Assembly: GCA_031769625.1 (NCBI GenBank)
Contig: JAUIMM010000113.1
Coordinates: 17,222,501-17,286,500, forward strand
DNA length: 64,000 nucleotides
Direction of reading: 5' to 3'
DNA from: Taudactylus pleione
Taxonomy: Eukaryota; Chordata; Amphibia; Anura; Myobatrachidae
The notes under the pieces are model-generated. The model saw nothing but the letters and a program-made list of their open reading frames with translations. It was not told the DNA's origin and did not search any database. The stretch's first letter is position 1, and every line of letters begins with the position of its first letter. Shown piece after piece: positions 45,458 to 56,160 of this stretch. Made by a program: the position numbers and the translations under genes.

Positions 45458-46300
45458 ATGCCAACAGCGACCGTCACTCCTCCAAATGGCTACAATATTG
45501 GAAGGTGCCTGATGCAGATTTCAATATAGGTGAATAATATATATATACAATACATTATATTTAACATTATTATACAGTATTTATATTATGTACTTTTGTG
45601 CTTTAAATTTCTAGGTGATGGCAATAACTACACTGTGTCCTTTGGATACCATGATGCCTTTTCAAATGACATCAAACTGCTATTATATGGGTGTATAGGG
45701 ACCATGGTGTAGCTGGGCTATTTTTTATTTGTGTTGCATTATTCTCACATGTATTTAACGGTGCACGAATGCATTTTGTAAGTATAAAAATATTAAACCT
45801 TTTTTATTTTTTCACATTTTATTTTCAGTCGTCATGGAATAAAAATTGATGTATTTATGAGTTGTCACCACTGACTAACACAAAATATTATGTAATGTAA
45901 AATAAAAAGAAATCTGAAGCATTTTTGTAAAAAAGATTACAAATAAAATCATGGAACTTCCAGTTGGTGTATCACCTGTGATGGCCATGTATTAGAGGAG
46001 CTCCCTGTGCCTCTTCTGAAGCTATCATCATACATCCTTACAATACAGTATGGCTGGAGAGACCATAAAACTGCTAAGAAAATTGGCAGTAATAAGCAGT
46101 GGTGAATTTCCCATAAGGTATGTGATGGATGTGCCTGGGGCTCCACATGCTGGGGGCGGCACTTGGATCCTTGTTTTATTAATGTCAGTCCAAAATTTAA
46201 CAGTAATTACAAAATATTTTCACCATATCTTACTGTATGCTATCTTGAGAGGAGTGTGGACAGGTTGTACATGCACAGACTGACCCTATAAGCTTAAGCT
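45306..46300. other. AT-rich DNA with a TA microsatellite
   Basis: A TA dinucleotide tract lies at about 45428-45458. No gene or delimited element was recognised in the rest. Confidence 0.5.
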
Positions 46301-47100
46301 GTTATGTTTAGTATATACAAAGAAGTGCCAAAAGTCATGAGGTTCCTAGTAGTGTGTAGGATCCCCTCTAACCCGGTGAAGTGCAGTAATTGATGTGGCA
46401 TCGATTCCACAAGTGGACAGAAGGCCTCTGGACAGATTTTGACCCATGCCATCTGGATAGCTTCCCACAGCTCCCTGATATTTTTACTGTAGGTGCAGGA
46501 TCTTGAGAGCAACTGGACCTCTCTATCATGTCCCATGTATGCTAAATTGGGTTCATATCAGGCAAACATGGTGGCCGCATCATTCGTTGCAACTCACCAG
46601 AATGGACTTCTAGACACCTTGGGACCAATAACATGGTGCCTTATCCTGCTTGAATATTCCATCATTGTGGGAGTACATGAAGTCCATGAGGGGCTGCAAA
46701 TTGTCATCAAGCAATGCAATGTAGCGGTTACCTGCAGGGGTTAAAGTGGGCCAGAATTTAGCAGAACTGCATTCCGTCACCTCTGTTTGGAGTAGAAACC
46801 AGTTCTGCCTCCTCTGACCCACCAAACCCCGACTGCCACAGGGAGGCTCCATGTGCCAGGTGCCCACTGAGATTTTGTTACCAGCGCGGGCTGGCTCCCT
46901 TCCCGCAGTGCCAGCGGCAGCCGGAGGCTGCTTACCACTCATGAACTCCAGCTTCTGGGTCCCGCTGTGTGCAGTGCACAATGGGAGAGGGAAGCGGTCA
47001 GAAATACTGCCGGCCGCGTCAGGCAGACAAATGAAGAGATTGTGGCAGCGGCAGCCCGACAGCGCTGGAAATCCCGATCGTCCATAGGTGAGTACTTACT

Positions 47101-47360
47101 AACGTAACCCCCCTAACCCTAATCCTCCAGTAGGGTGCCTAACCCTAACCTCCCCCCCTGTGCCTAACCCTAATCCCCCCTCTAAGTGCCTAAACCTAAC
47201 CCCCCCTTCCCCGCTGCCTAAACCTAAGTCCCCCGGGGGGGTGCTTAACCCTAACCTCCCCCCTGGGGTGCCTCCCCCTAACTCTCCCTCCCCCTAGCCT
47301 AACCCTAACCCTCCCGGGGGTGCCTAACCCTAAGTCCCCCCCTGGAGCCCTTCACCTAAC
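47101..47360. repeat. C-rich minisatellite with telomere-like CCTAACCCTAA motifs
   Basis: About ten degenerate units of 20-28 bp, each with GTGCCTAACCCTAA followed by a C-run. The complementary strand is G-rich with repeated GGG runs and could form G-quadruplexes. It is not a true telomeric array because units are longer than 6 bp and interrupted. Confidence 0.8.
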
Positions 47361-47629
47361 CCTACTCCCCGCGGCTGTCCACTCGCGGCGCCCGGCATCC
47401 CTTCGATTGGAATGCTGGGCACCGGTCTAGATTTAGACACCTGTCATTTAACCCTAGCTGGGATAAAGCAGCCGGGAATCTGGCTGTTGGGCTTACATCA
47501 GCCGGCTTCCTGATTACATCCCATGGGAGAGACACCATGACGTCATGACGTCTCTCCCATAGTTCAGACTGAGGAGCAGCCAAGTGGATCTGGGGGAGCA
47601 GACTGCAGCGGATGCAGGAACGGGGCTTA

Positions 47630-48200
47630 GTTGTGGGGGCACTACTACAGGGGGCATCAGTACTAGGGGGCACTATTACAGGGGGATTACTAATGGGGCA
47701 CTATTATAGGGGGATTACGAATGGGGGCATTGCATATAGGGGCTCTGCATAGGGAGCACCACTACTGTGGGCTCTGCATAAGGGGCACTACCACTGTTGG
47801 CACTGCATAAGGGGCACTACCACTACTGGGTGCACTGCATAAGGGGCACCATTACAGAGGGCACTGCGTAAGGGGCACTACCACTACTGTGGGCTTTGCA
47901 TAAGGGGCACTAGCACTGTGGGCACTGCATAAGGAGCACTACCACTACTGGGGGCACTGCATAAGGGGCACCACTACTGAGGGCACCGCATAAGGGGCAC
48001 CATTACAGTGGGATTTATATGTAAGGGGCACTACTGCTGGGGGCATTGTATAAAAGGCACTACTACTGTTGGCATTGTATAATGGGCACTACTACTCTGG
48101 GCATTGTGTATAAGGGGCACAAATGTGGGCATTGTGTAAAAGGGGCAGTGCTGTGTGTCATACATGAATAAGAGACACTACTATGTGGTGTAATGTGAAT
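47630..48200 (+). repeat. Minisatellite around GGGCACTACTACTG
   Basis: About 20 degenerate units containing GGGGCACTACTACTGTGGGC and TGCATAA. Similar in composition to the 41105-42010 array but with a different unit order, so it is related or convergent. Confidence 0.85.
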
Positions 48201-48686
48201 CAAGAATGTGCTACTGTGTGGTGTAATTTGTATCAGGAATACTATTATGTGACCACGCCCCTTTCTTTTGAGGCCACGCTTTACTGACATTGCCACCGAG
48301 GTGGGGCGGTGAGTTCCACCACTTCTCTAGGACCACTTTAAGCACTGGTTACCAGTCAATGACATGTTCAGGTGGACCAGTGGACACAACGCATGCCACG
48401 TGAATACACCCTACACCAGCCTGCATGGTTCCTTGTTGACAACTGGGGTCCACAGCCTCATGGGGTCTGCACTACACCCAAACCCTACCATCAACACAAG
48501 ACTACTGGAACACTGACTCATCGGACCAAGCCACATATTGCCAGTCTTCCAGGCTCCAATTAGCAACATCATGAGCCCAGGTGAGGTGCTTTGTGTGGTG
48601 TCGTAGTGCTAACAGGGGCATTCTGGTGAGTCTTCTACTTACATTTCCCATTGAAGCTATAGAATGCTGCACTGACCTGCTGTATA

Positions 48687-50326
48687 CAGTCAGGTCCATA
48701 AATATTGGGACATTGACAGAATTTTCATATTTTGGCCTCTATTCACCACCACAATGGCTTTGACATGATACAAACAAGATGTGCTTTAACTACAGACTTT
48801 CAGATTTAATTTGAGGGTAATTACATCCAAATCAGGTGAACGTTGTAGGAATTACAACGGTTTCTATATGTGCCTCCCACTTTTTAAGGGGCCAAAAGTA
48901 ATGGGACAAACTAAACAAACCTAAATCTAACTTTCACTTTTTAATACTTTGTTGCAAATCCTTTGCAGGCAATTACAGCCTGAAGTCTGGAACACAAAGA
49001 CATCACCAGACGCTGGGTTTCATCCCTGGTGATGCTCTGCCAGGCCTCGCCTGCAAATGTCTTCTGTTCCTGCTTGTTCTTAGGGCATTTTCCCTTCAGT
49101 TTTGTCTTCATCAAGTGAAATGCATGCTCAATCAGATTCAGGTCAGGGGATTGACTTGGCCATTGCATAACATTCCACTTTTTAGCCTTAAAAAACTCTT
49201 TGGTTGCTTTTGCAGTTTGCTTCGGGTCATTGTCCATCTGCACTGTGAAGCGCTGTCCAATGAGTTCTGAAGCTTTTGACTGAATATGAGCATATAATAT
49301 TGCCCGAAACACTTCAGAATTCATTCTGCTGCTTTTGTAAGCAGTCACTTTATCAATAAATACAAGGGAACCAGTTCCATTGGCAGCGATACATGCCCAC
49401 ACCATGACACTACCACCACCATGCTTCACTGATGAGGTGGTATGTTTTGGATCATGAGCAGTTCCTTTCCTTCTCTTCTCTTCCCATCACTCTGGTACAA
49501 GTTGATCTTTGTTTCATCTGTCCATAGGATGTTGTTCCAGAACTGTAATGACTTGTTTTGATGTTGTTTGGCAAACTCTAATCTGGTCTTCCTGTTTTTA
49601 TGGCTCACCAATGGTTTGCATCTTGTGGTGAACCCTCTATATTCACTCTTGTGAAGTCTTCTCTTGATTGTTGACTTTGACACATATACATCTACCTCCT
49701 GGAGAGTGTTCTTGATTTGGACAACTGTAGTGAACGGGTTTTTCTTCACCAGGGAAATAATTCTTTTGTCATCCACCACAGTTGTTTTCCGTGGTCTTCC
49801 GGGTCTTTTGGTGTTGCTGAGCTCTCCGGTGCATTCTTTCTTTTTAAAATGTTCCAAACAGTTGATTTGGCCACACCTAATGTTTTTGCTATCTCTCTGA
49901 TGGGTTTGTTTTCATTTTTCAGCCTAATGATTGCTTGCTTCACTGATAGTGACAGCTCTTTGGATCTCAAATTGATAGTTGACGGCAACTGATTCCAAAT
50001 GCAAATGTCACACCTAGAATCAGCTCCAGACCGTTTACCTGCTTAATTGATAATGAAATAACGAGGGAATAGCCCACACCTGTCCATGAAATAGCTATTG
50101 AGTTGATAGTCCCATTACTTTTGGCCCCTTAAAAAGTGGGAGGCACATATAGAAACCGTAATTCCTACACTGTTCACCCGATTTGGATGTAATTACCCTC
50201 AAATTAAATCTGAAAGTCTACAGTTAAAGCAAATCTTGTTTGTTTCATTTCAAAACCATTGTGGTGGAGAATAGAGGCCAAAATCTGAAAATTCTGTCAA
50301 TGTCCCCATATTTATGGACCTGAGTG
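48687..50326 (-). mobile_element. Tc1-like transposon, copy 2, nested in the older Tc1
   Basis: TIR CAGTCAGGTCCATAAATATT at the left and CACTCAGGTCCATAAATATG inverted at the right, TA on both sides (48685-48686 and 50327-50328). Length 1640 bp. Same family as 36801-38426, in reverse orientation. Confidence 0.92.
48944..49970 (-). pseudogene. Tc1-like transposase copy 2, frameshifted
   Basis: Starting near 49970 it reads RSKELSLSVKQAIIRLKNE and NKPIREIAKTLGVAKSTVW, then shifts frame and continues GRPRKTTVVDDKRIIS and WNNILWTDETKINLY (first Asp). After GKRREGKELLMI it shifts again and resumes as KHGGGSVMVWACIAANG, QMDNDPKQTAKA (second Asp) and SPDLNLIEHAFHLMKTK (catalytic Glu), ending GFATKY at 48944. 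Catalytic residues are preserved but two frameshifts break the chain. The second frameshift is at the same position as in copy 1. Confidence 0.9.
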
Positions 50327-50829
50327 TATGTGTCTGGTACCTCCTGCATTGAATGTGGATGTGATTTGAGCCAGTGTCCCTTGTCTGTTAACACAGATAA
50401 TTCTGGCTAGACACTGCTGATCACAATCATTAAGAACCTGTGGTTGTCCACTGCACTTTACATGGTAGGTGGTAATACTTTTCATGAGGTATTTACAGTA
50501 GACACAAGACACCGTTGATCGAGGAATGTGACTATCCGCACAACATTGTAGATGGAATGTCCCATCTGTCAGGCACCCACTATCATGCCTTGTTTGAACT
50601 CCGACAATTCCCGTCGCCTTGCCATGAACAGTCTAGCCGATGTTCAAACTGACTTGCGAGATGTCAGATTACAATTTATGCAGGTCTTGGCATTTCCAAG
50701 ACATCATGGTACGGTGGCACCACCTACCATCATCTACCAGTATGTAAAATACTGCTATCCCATGATTTTTAGCACTTCATTGTTTGTGTATATTGTATAA
50801 AGACAAATAAAATTAAATGTCACAGTTAG

Positions 50830-51190
50830 TGCTTGTTATATTATATTAAATTATACTAAACTGCCAACCACCAATGAAAATAACATGATTAATGGTGAGG
50901 GGAAGCTGGTTCTGTTGTGCCTAGGTGCACCCTGACCCCTAAATCTGCCTGGCTCAGCGTTATTTTACCTTTCACCAAAGTTTAACCCTGAGGAGCAATG
51001 TATCAGCTGCCATTCATTTTCCCTATGATGCTTGCTAGGACTAAGCTTGCTTCATTTTTAATCCCTTTAAATATTAGCAACATTTCTATCAACCATTAAT
51101 TTACCTGTTAATCTGGATTCGCACATTGTGGAGCCAGCAAAAACCTCAATTTGGATGCAAGGAAGGCAATTTGAAATGAAACATAGAGTT
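50830..51190. other. AT-rich DNA without recognised feature
   Basis: Nothing recognisable was seen between the Tc1 remnant and the next MITE. Confidence 0.4.
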
Positions 51191-51195
51191 AACAC

Positions 51196-51375
51196 TAGGG
51201 GGTACATTTACTAAGATGAGAGTTCTATTAAGAAGTGATGTTGCCCATAGCAACCAATCAGATTCTAGGTATTACCTTCTAGATGGTGCTAGATAAATGA
51301 GAAGTAGAATCTGATTGGTTGATATGGGCAACATCACTTCTTAAATAGCACTCCCATCTTAGTAAATTTACACCT
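51196..51375. mobile_element. Short fold-back MITE (TTTACTAAGATG ends)
   Basis: TAGGGGGTACATTTACTAAG on the left and the inverted TAGGTGTAAATTTACTAAG on the right. The arms continue through AAGAAGTGATGTTGCCCATA and CAACCAATCAGATTCTA, so almost the entire 180 bp is one long hairpin. No coding region; the TSD was not resolved. Confidence 0.8.
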
Positions 51376-51725
51376 AATGCTCCTATCCTAAAATGGTTGC
51401 CTACTGTTTGCCCTCAGGTCAGAAGGACTTTTTTATGAGGTTAAATTATGCATTTAACATAAACCAATAGGAATTGCTGAGGTTCCACAGTTTGGCCTCA
51501 AAAATCATGAATGCAATTGTTATTTATTACAAGTGGACCCATTATGTGGACACAACAAGGCCTGAAGTGAATTATTTCACTGACCCCATATAGAAAACAT
51601 TATTGTTATTATAAATTGGTCCTGTTGGACCTGAACTTTGCAGTGCATCAGAGCACAAGTTTAGAGCTGCTACTTTTGTTTAAAAAACATCATGTATTCA
51701 ATTCACCTTAATATTGGAGCCTATA
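51376..51725. other. Unassigned DNA
   Basis: No recognised feature. Confidence 0.4.
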
Positions 51726-51733
51726 GTCTAGTC

Positions 51734-51937
51734 CAGTGGTTCTCAAACTCGGTCCTCAGAACCCCACACAGGCCACGTTTTGCAGGTCACCCAGTAGGTG
51801 CACAGGTGTGTTCATTACTCACTGACACATTTTAAAAGATCCACAGGTGGAGCTAATTATTTCACTTGCGATTCTGTGAGGAGAAATGGAAAACATGCAC
51901 TGTTTGGGGTCCTGAGGACCGAGTTTGAGAACCTGTG
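51734..51937. mobile_element. Non-autonomous hAT, CAGTGGTTCTCAAA ends, perfect TSD
   Basis: Starts CAGTGGTTCTCAAACTCGG, and its inverted right end is CACAGGTTCTCAAACTCGG. The 8-bp TSD GTCTAGTC is exact (51726-51733 and 51938-51945). This terminus is a widely seen vertebrate hAT type. Length 204 bp. Confidence 0.92.
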
Positions 51938-51945
51938 GTCTAGTC

Positions 51946-53395
51946 TTAAGGAAATTACCTCTACTAATTGTCTGTTTTGGAAATTTGCTGTACCGGGAAC
52001 AAGCTGTAGGATTTACTGTTTCATTCAGGTTCAACACTAAATATTGATTTTAATACATAGCACAATTATTGTATATCTAAACATTTGGTAAAATAAATTT
52101 GTTGTTTTAGCCCATTGTTGAATTTTACTTCTGCTCTGAAATATGTGACCTACATATATTGCCTGGTTGGCATGCTATTTGAATAAACAATGCATACATC
52201 TCTATAATTGTTTGATAATTTCTTGTAAAATTGGTGATAGCCCTTTAGGAAATAGATGACCTAGCTTTTCCATACAATATATGTGTTTGCTATGGATAGT
52301 TATCCACATCCACTAGTAGTAAAATGAGCAAATATAAACAACACCTCAATAATTCTCACTTTTAGCATAGTTTACCTTTATCTCTGTAGACACCTTCCAT
52401 GTCATAATTTAAAATGAGCAACCCAGTCTTACAAGAGCATTTAGTAATCTCTGCAGCTGCAGAAATGGCCATTACATGACCTTAAAAATATTGAGCAGAA
52501 AATGTATTCTACTCACACGTGTATAATTTTATGGCATCTAAAAGCCTATATAACACTTTGGATAACAGGACCAATACTGTTGAATAACAGAATAAGACAA
52601 TGCAGATGATATTAAAACCATTACTGGAGTAATAATATAAGGTTTATTGGGGTTCCTGAAAGTTTTAAGTAATTACAAAAAGATTTAAGTAATACCTTAA
52701 GAATACCAATAGTTTACCTTGTTATAATTGAGAGAGAGCATAGGTTAGGCTTTGAGCAATGACAAACCAGGGTCAGATTAACTAAATTCTTATACTGTAT
52801 GTTGGGGCAAGGATACTACACTATCGGTCTAGCACTCACACTGTAAAGGTACACAGAAATGCCATTCTTAGCTTTGTTTTTTATAAAAATATTCAAAAAC
52901 ATGGGAATTTGTTAAATTTTTATGTATATTTCAGAATACTGTTCACATTTCTTTGTTATATCCAACAAGAGCTGTTACGATAAAATTATTCTTTTTGATG
53001 GCCCTAAAAAGGACACAAAATATATTCAAAGCTTTCATCTGTATTATAACATTTCAAATAGGTCACATCCTAGGTACAATTTCTGACCACGATCAATATT
53101 TTTGTCTTAGCCATGGATGCTTTATAGTGACATTGGTAGGTTATATGCTTTACATATCATTCGCAGATTCAGGGTTAGGGCCAGTATAATTAATGTCATT
53201 TGAAAGCAATTGTTTACCTGCCAAATGATTCTCGAGAAAGGCAAGCTACATCAAGGGTTACTAGAATACTGGAGGAAGGTAGACGAGAAAAATTCATAAG
53301 GGACATCAGAGATTGTGTTGTATGCCATTGGTAGCCTGGACTAGATATCACACATCACACTTGGTTGCAAAAACCTGTCTAAAAGTGTTGGTTAA
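51946..53395. other. 1.4 kb AT-rich DNA without recognised feature
   Basis: No gene, repeat or TIR was recognised. Confidence 0.4.
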
Positions 53396-53401
53396 GAAAT
53401 T

Positions 53402-54256
53402 TAGGGGCCCATTAATCAACGAGTTATAGCATACGCAACGAGTTTTAAAACTCATTGCATATGATACTCGTGCTCCTGCCAATCAGATCCTAACTGTCAT
53501 CTCACAAAACCCAACAAATAATCCAGGCCCGGCAAGGGAGTATGTACTGTAGATAGCAATTCTCTGCTGGTAATAACAGATGCTCACCCACAGAGAGGTT
53601 TTGCCAACCCTCTCACAACAAACTGTATGCAAAATGATAAATAGCAGGTGGCACTTGTTATCACACACAACAGTAGGGTAATTAATCAACACTTTATTAG
53701 TGCAAATATATACATATTTAATAAAAGCACTGTTTCTATCTATTGCCTGGACACCGTGAGTACTGTGGAGAGCTAGGGCACGCTGTTTCAAGCCACAACA
53801 TACTGCTACAAAGTTACCATTAAGACTCTATTATTGGATACTAACTAAGTTACTCATTTGGACAGTGTGGATACATCTATTAACAGTACAAAACAGTGTT
53901 GCAGTGTATTACAACAGATGGGCTCTGTGGGACAGCAAGATCTTGTATTAATAGTCGTATTGAATATTTTAAGCCTGCCACTAGTTATTTAGTGTATTGC
54001 TAATTTGTTTTATGTGCTCATGTTTATGATTTATTTTTATTCTATGTGACATTTATATTATTGTGACCCCACTCCTGGGAGTTTTATTAAAGATGTCTAT
54101 ATTTGCTCTATAAAGTATTGATTACTGTAATTACCTAAATGTCATCTGTTTGAAAATTTACAGTTTGGGATCTGATTGGCTTGAGCAGCATTTATCATGT
54201 GCAATAAGTTCTAAAACTTATTGCATATGAAAAAACTCTTTAATAAATGGGTCCCT
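53402..54256. mobile_element. TIR MITE split by a later insertion
   Basis: Left TAGGGGCCCATTAATCAACG and inverted right TAGGGACCCATTTATTAAAG. Further in, GAGTTTTAAAACTCATTGCA and CCAATCAGATCC on the left pair with CTTATTGCATATG and GGATCTGATTGG on the right. The interior arms resemble those of the element at 63151-63941. It is interrupted at 53503-54139. Confidence 0.75.
53503..54139. mobile_element. 637-bp insertion of unknown class, 8-bp TSD
   Basis: TGTCATCT occurs at 53495-53502 and again at 54140-54147, exactly at the centre of the surrounding MITE, which reads continuously if the block is removed. The insert starts CACAAAACCCAAC and ends GTAATTACCTAAA, with no clear TIRs. An 8-bp duplication points to hAT or a retroelement. 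No protein motif was recognised. Confidence 0.6.
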
Positions 54257-54488
54257 AAAGGCTGAAATGTAGGGGGCTCCGGTGGTCTGACCAGATGTTT
54301 ATGTATGTTGGGCACTGTATATATGTGCATGTTTAGGATGTTGTACTGTTATAAAATAAATCTATTACAGTGTAATATAACATCTTTTAATGGCAATTTA
54401 GATAATATGATCACTTTATAGTTTACATTCCAAGAAGGGGTTATGATCACGTTTAAGGTACATATCAGCACAACTCAACTGAGATAGA

Positions 54489-54843
54489 GGGCCTGATTTA
54501 GAAGCGTACAGAGGTGCAATAGTGGCTGCAACTATCGTCGATGGCATCTCTTCACATATATACTAATGCCACAGTAGTCTGTGGTGTGTTCCAATTTTAA
54601 AGTAGACTTCAAAGTTGAACAATCGAGCAGACATCAGCTGCACCATTGAATATTAGAGCAACCCTATGTTTGCTCAGAGTGTCCGATGGTACCAGTGGAA
54701 CTGCATCTTTCAAACCACCATCACAGCTGCCAAAATGCCCACTGATGAAATTCACCCCCCAGTCCATGCAATTGAGATATGCATCTGCCAGTGGTAACCA
54801 TTGCACCCGATGTTCTAAATCTGTCCACCTCTGAATCAGGCCC
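54489..54843. mobile_element. TIR MITE, GGGCCTGATTCAG family, AGA TSD
   Basis: Begins GGGCCTGATTTAGAAG and ends CTCTGAATCAGGCCC, with AGA on both sides (54486-54488 and 54844-54846). Length 355 bp, non-coding. Confidence 0.85.
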
Positions 54844-54849
54844 AGAATC

Positions 54850-55600
54850 TTTGTAGTCCTAATTGTCCTGGAGGCACCACCTTTTCCTTCCTCATGGTTA
54901 ATCACACTCCATAATGGAGAAAAATCTCAGTTGATAATAGTTCATCAGTTGATAATAGTTGTGAAATTGAGACAGTGCTCCAATGATAATTCAAGAGGTA
55001 TATGAAGAATTTTATAAAGGCTTTATTTGATTAAAGCTCAAAATTGGATTTAAAATTGGACTCTGAGTTAAAGGGGTGTAGGTTACAGTATTTCAATTCT
55101 TCAGATAATAAAATATGTTAGGTGGTGGCTTCATTCCATCTTGTATAACTGAATATGCCAACCAAAAATGTGACCATGTTGCAGAAGGTATGATTGTCCT
55201 CACTGGAATACTTTGCTTTCAGTTTTTGTCAAAGAATTGCGATTAAAATTGCAAAAGGCAGCTTTTCCTTAAAAAACTATCGTTTGCAAAGAGGGACTTC
55301 AGGATTTCTGACCAAAAAGTCCCTTGGGGTGATGAGCATCTGTAACTAAAGACAACTGTTTCAGAATGGTGTCTAGTATCACTCCGATTCATTTCACTTT
55401 CTGATGGAACTCTATAAAATCAGAGAGGTTTCCTTGATGGTGGGAAGTGTTTTTGTTGAAATTGTCTATTGAATTTTGGACAATTGACATTGGTGCCAGT
55501 AAGTCAGTGATTGGATACATTGAAATGTATAGTCTTGATTTATTAGATATAATTTGTCTTTCTTGAATGGTAATAGGTCAGACTGATGTTTTTCAGTTCA
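54850..55600. other. Unassigned DNA
   Basis: A short direct repeat of AGTTGATAATAGTT lies near 54930-54960. No recognised gene. Confidence 0.4.
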
Positions 55601-55607
55601 TGTAGAT

Positions 55608-55735
55608 CAGGGTTGTCAAACTCGTGGCCATCCAGCTGCTGTGGGACTACATATCCCTGCATACCATACCACAGTTTTAGCATGCCCTAATAGCAAAACT
55701 GTGGCAGTGCATGCTGGGATGTGTAGATTTTTGTA
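55608..55735. mobile_element. hAT-like MITE, CAGGGTTGTCAAACTC type
   Basis: Starts CAGGGTTGTCAAACTCGTGG and contains inverted blocks CCACAGTTTTAGCATGCC and CAAAACTGTGG with CATGCTGGGA. Related to the element at 58922-59072. The right terminus appears missing. TGTAGAT is present on both sides but is not a certain TSD. Confidence 0.55.
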
Positions 55736-55739
55736 AATC

Positions 55740-56160
55740 TCTTCAAAATGGTAGGAGGTCCAAAAAGAGTCTTTTGAAGCACACGTGATAACCAAAGTCA
55801 CTGAGGACCTCTGATTTCAGGATAGCGTCATCCTCAACAGTATCAAAAGACGGAGATCAGCTTTGTCTGCAATTCTTCCTTCTTGTAAAATGAACTCTTC
55901 CTTAGCACACCAAATTAGAAATCAGTCTTCAATAAGATAATGATGATAGTAATTCAGTCACACAAAACACTTCACAAAATAGAGATGTGTCTTCTTACAC
56001 CTTTGCTATAGGCATCCCAAATAGTCCTGCATGGCAGTTGGCATACCACAGTCCTTGCAACGTAGCTATGCCTACCAGCTTTTTTTAAAAAAAAATTTGC
56101 ATCTTCACACAACTAAAATGGCATGAAGTTACAAAACGACATTGCTACATTACATTACAT
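55740..56160. other. Unassigned DNA
   Basis: No recognised feature. Confidence 0.4.

Larger units (their letters stand above)
46735..48347. mobile_element. Minisatellite-bearing hAT inside the old Tc1
   Basis: Starts CAGGGGTTAAAGTGGGCC; the right end inverted reads CAGTGCTTAAAGTGGTCC. Flanks GTTACCTG (46727-46734) and GTTACCAG (48348-48355) match in 7 of 8 positions. The interior has a C-rich minisatellite (47101-47360), an ATGACGTCATGACGTC palindrome near 47537-47552 shared with the 40364 element, and a second minisatellite (47630-48200). A GTGGTGGAACTCACC-type motif near its right end suggests another hAT terminus inside, so the unit may itself be composite. Confidence 0.8.
46311..50625 (-). 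pseudogene. Tc1-like transposase in three pieces
   Basis: N-terminal piece from ATG 50625: MARRRELSEFKQGMIVGA (helix-turn-helix), then GQPQVLNDCDQQCLARI and TLAQITSTFNAG near 50330-50450. Middle piece (48684-48356): RLTRMPLLALRHHTKHLTWA, DWQYVAWSDESVF (first catalytic Asp), then VDPSCQQGTMQAGVG. C-terminal piece (46726-46311): RYIALLDDNLQPLMDF, QDKAPCY (second Asp region), PDMNPI then WDMIERSS, and ELWEAIQMAWVKI. The expected catalytic Glu after PDMNPI is replaced by a stop codon. Stops and frameshifts exist in addition to the insertions. Confidence 0.8.
46311..50720 (-). mobile_element. Old Tc1-like transposon broken by two later insertions
   Basis: Three separated minus-strand blocks (about 50720-50329, 48684-48356 and 46726-46311) together form one Tc1-like element. 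Between them sit a hAT (46735-48347) and a second Tc1-like transposon (48687-50326). The left boundary is near the GAAGTGCCAAAAGTCATGA motif. Exact TIR ends were not resolved. Its transposase belongs to a different Tc1 branch from the nested copy. Confidence 0.82.

Noticed and set aside
47101..47360. Possible interstitial telomere
   Set aside because: Units are 20-28 bp with only one or two CCCTAA words each, so it is a minisatellite and not a hexamer array.
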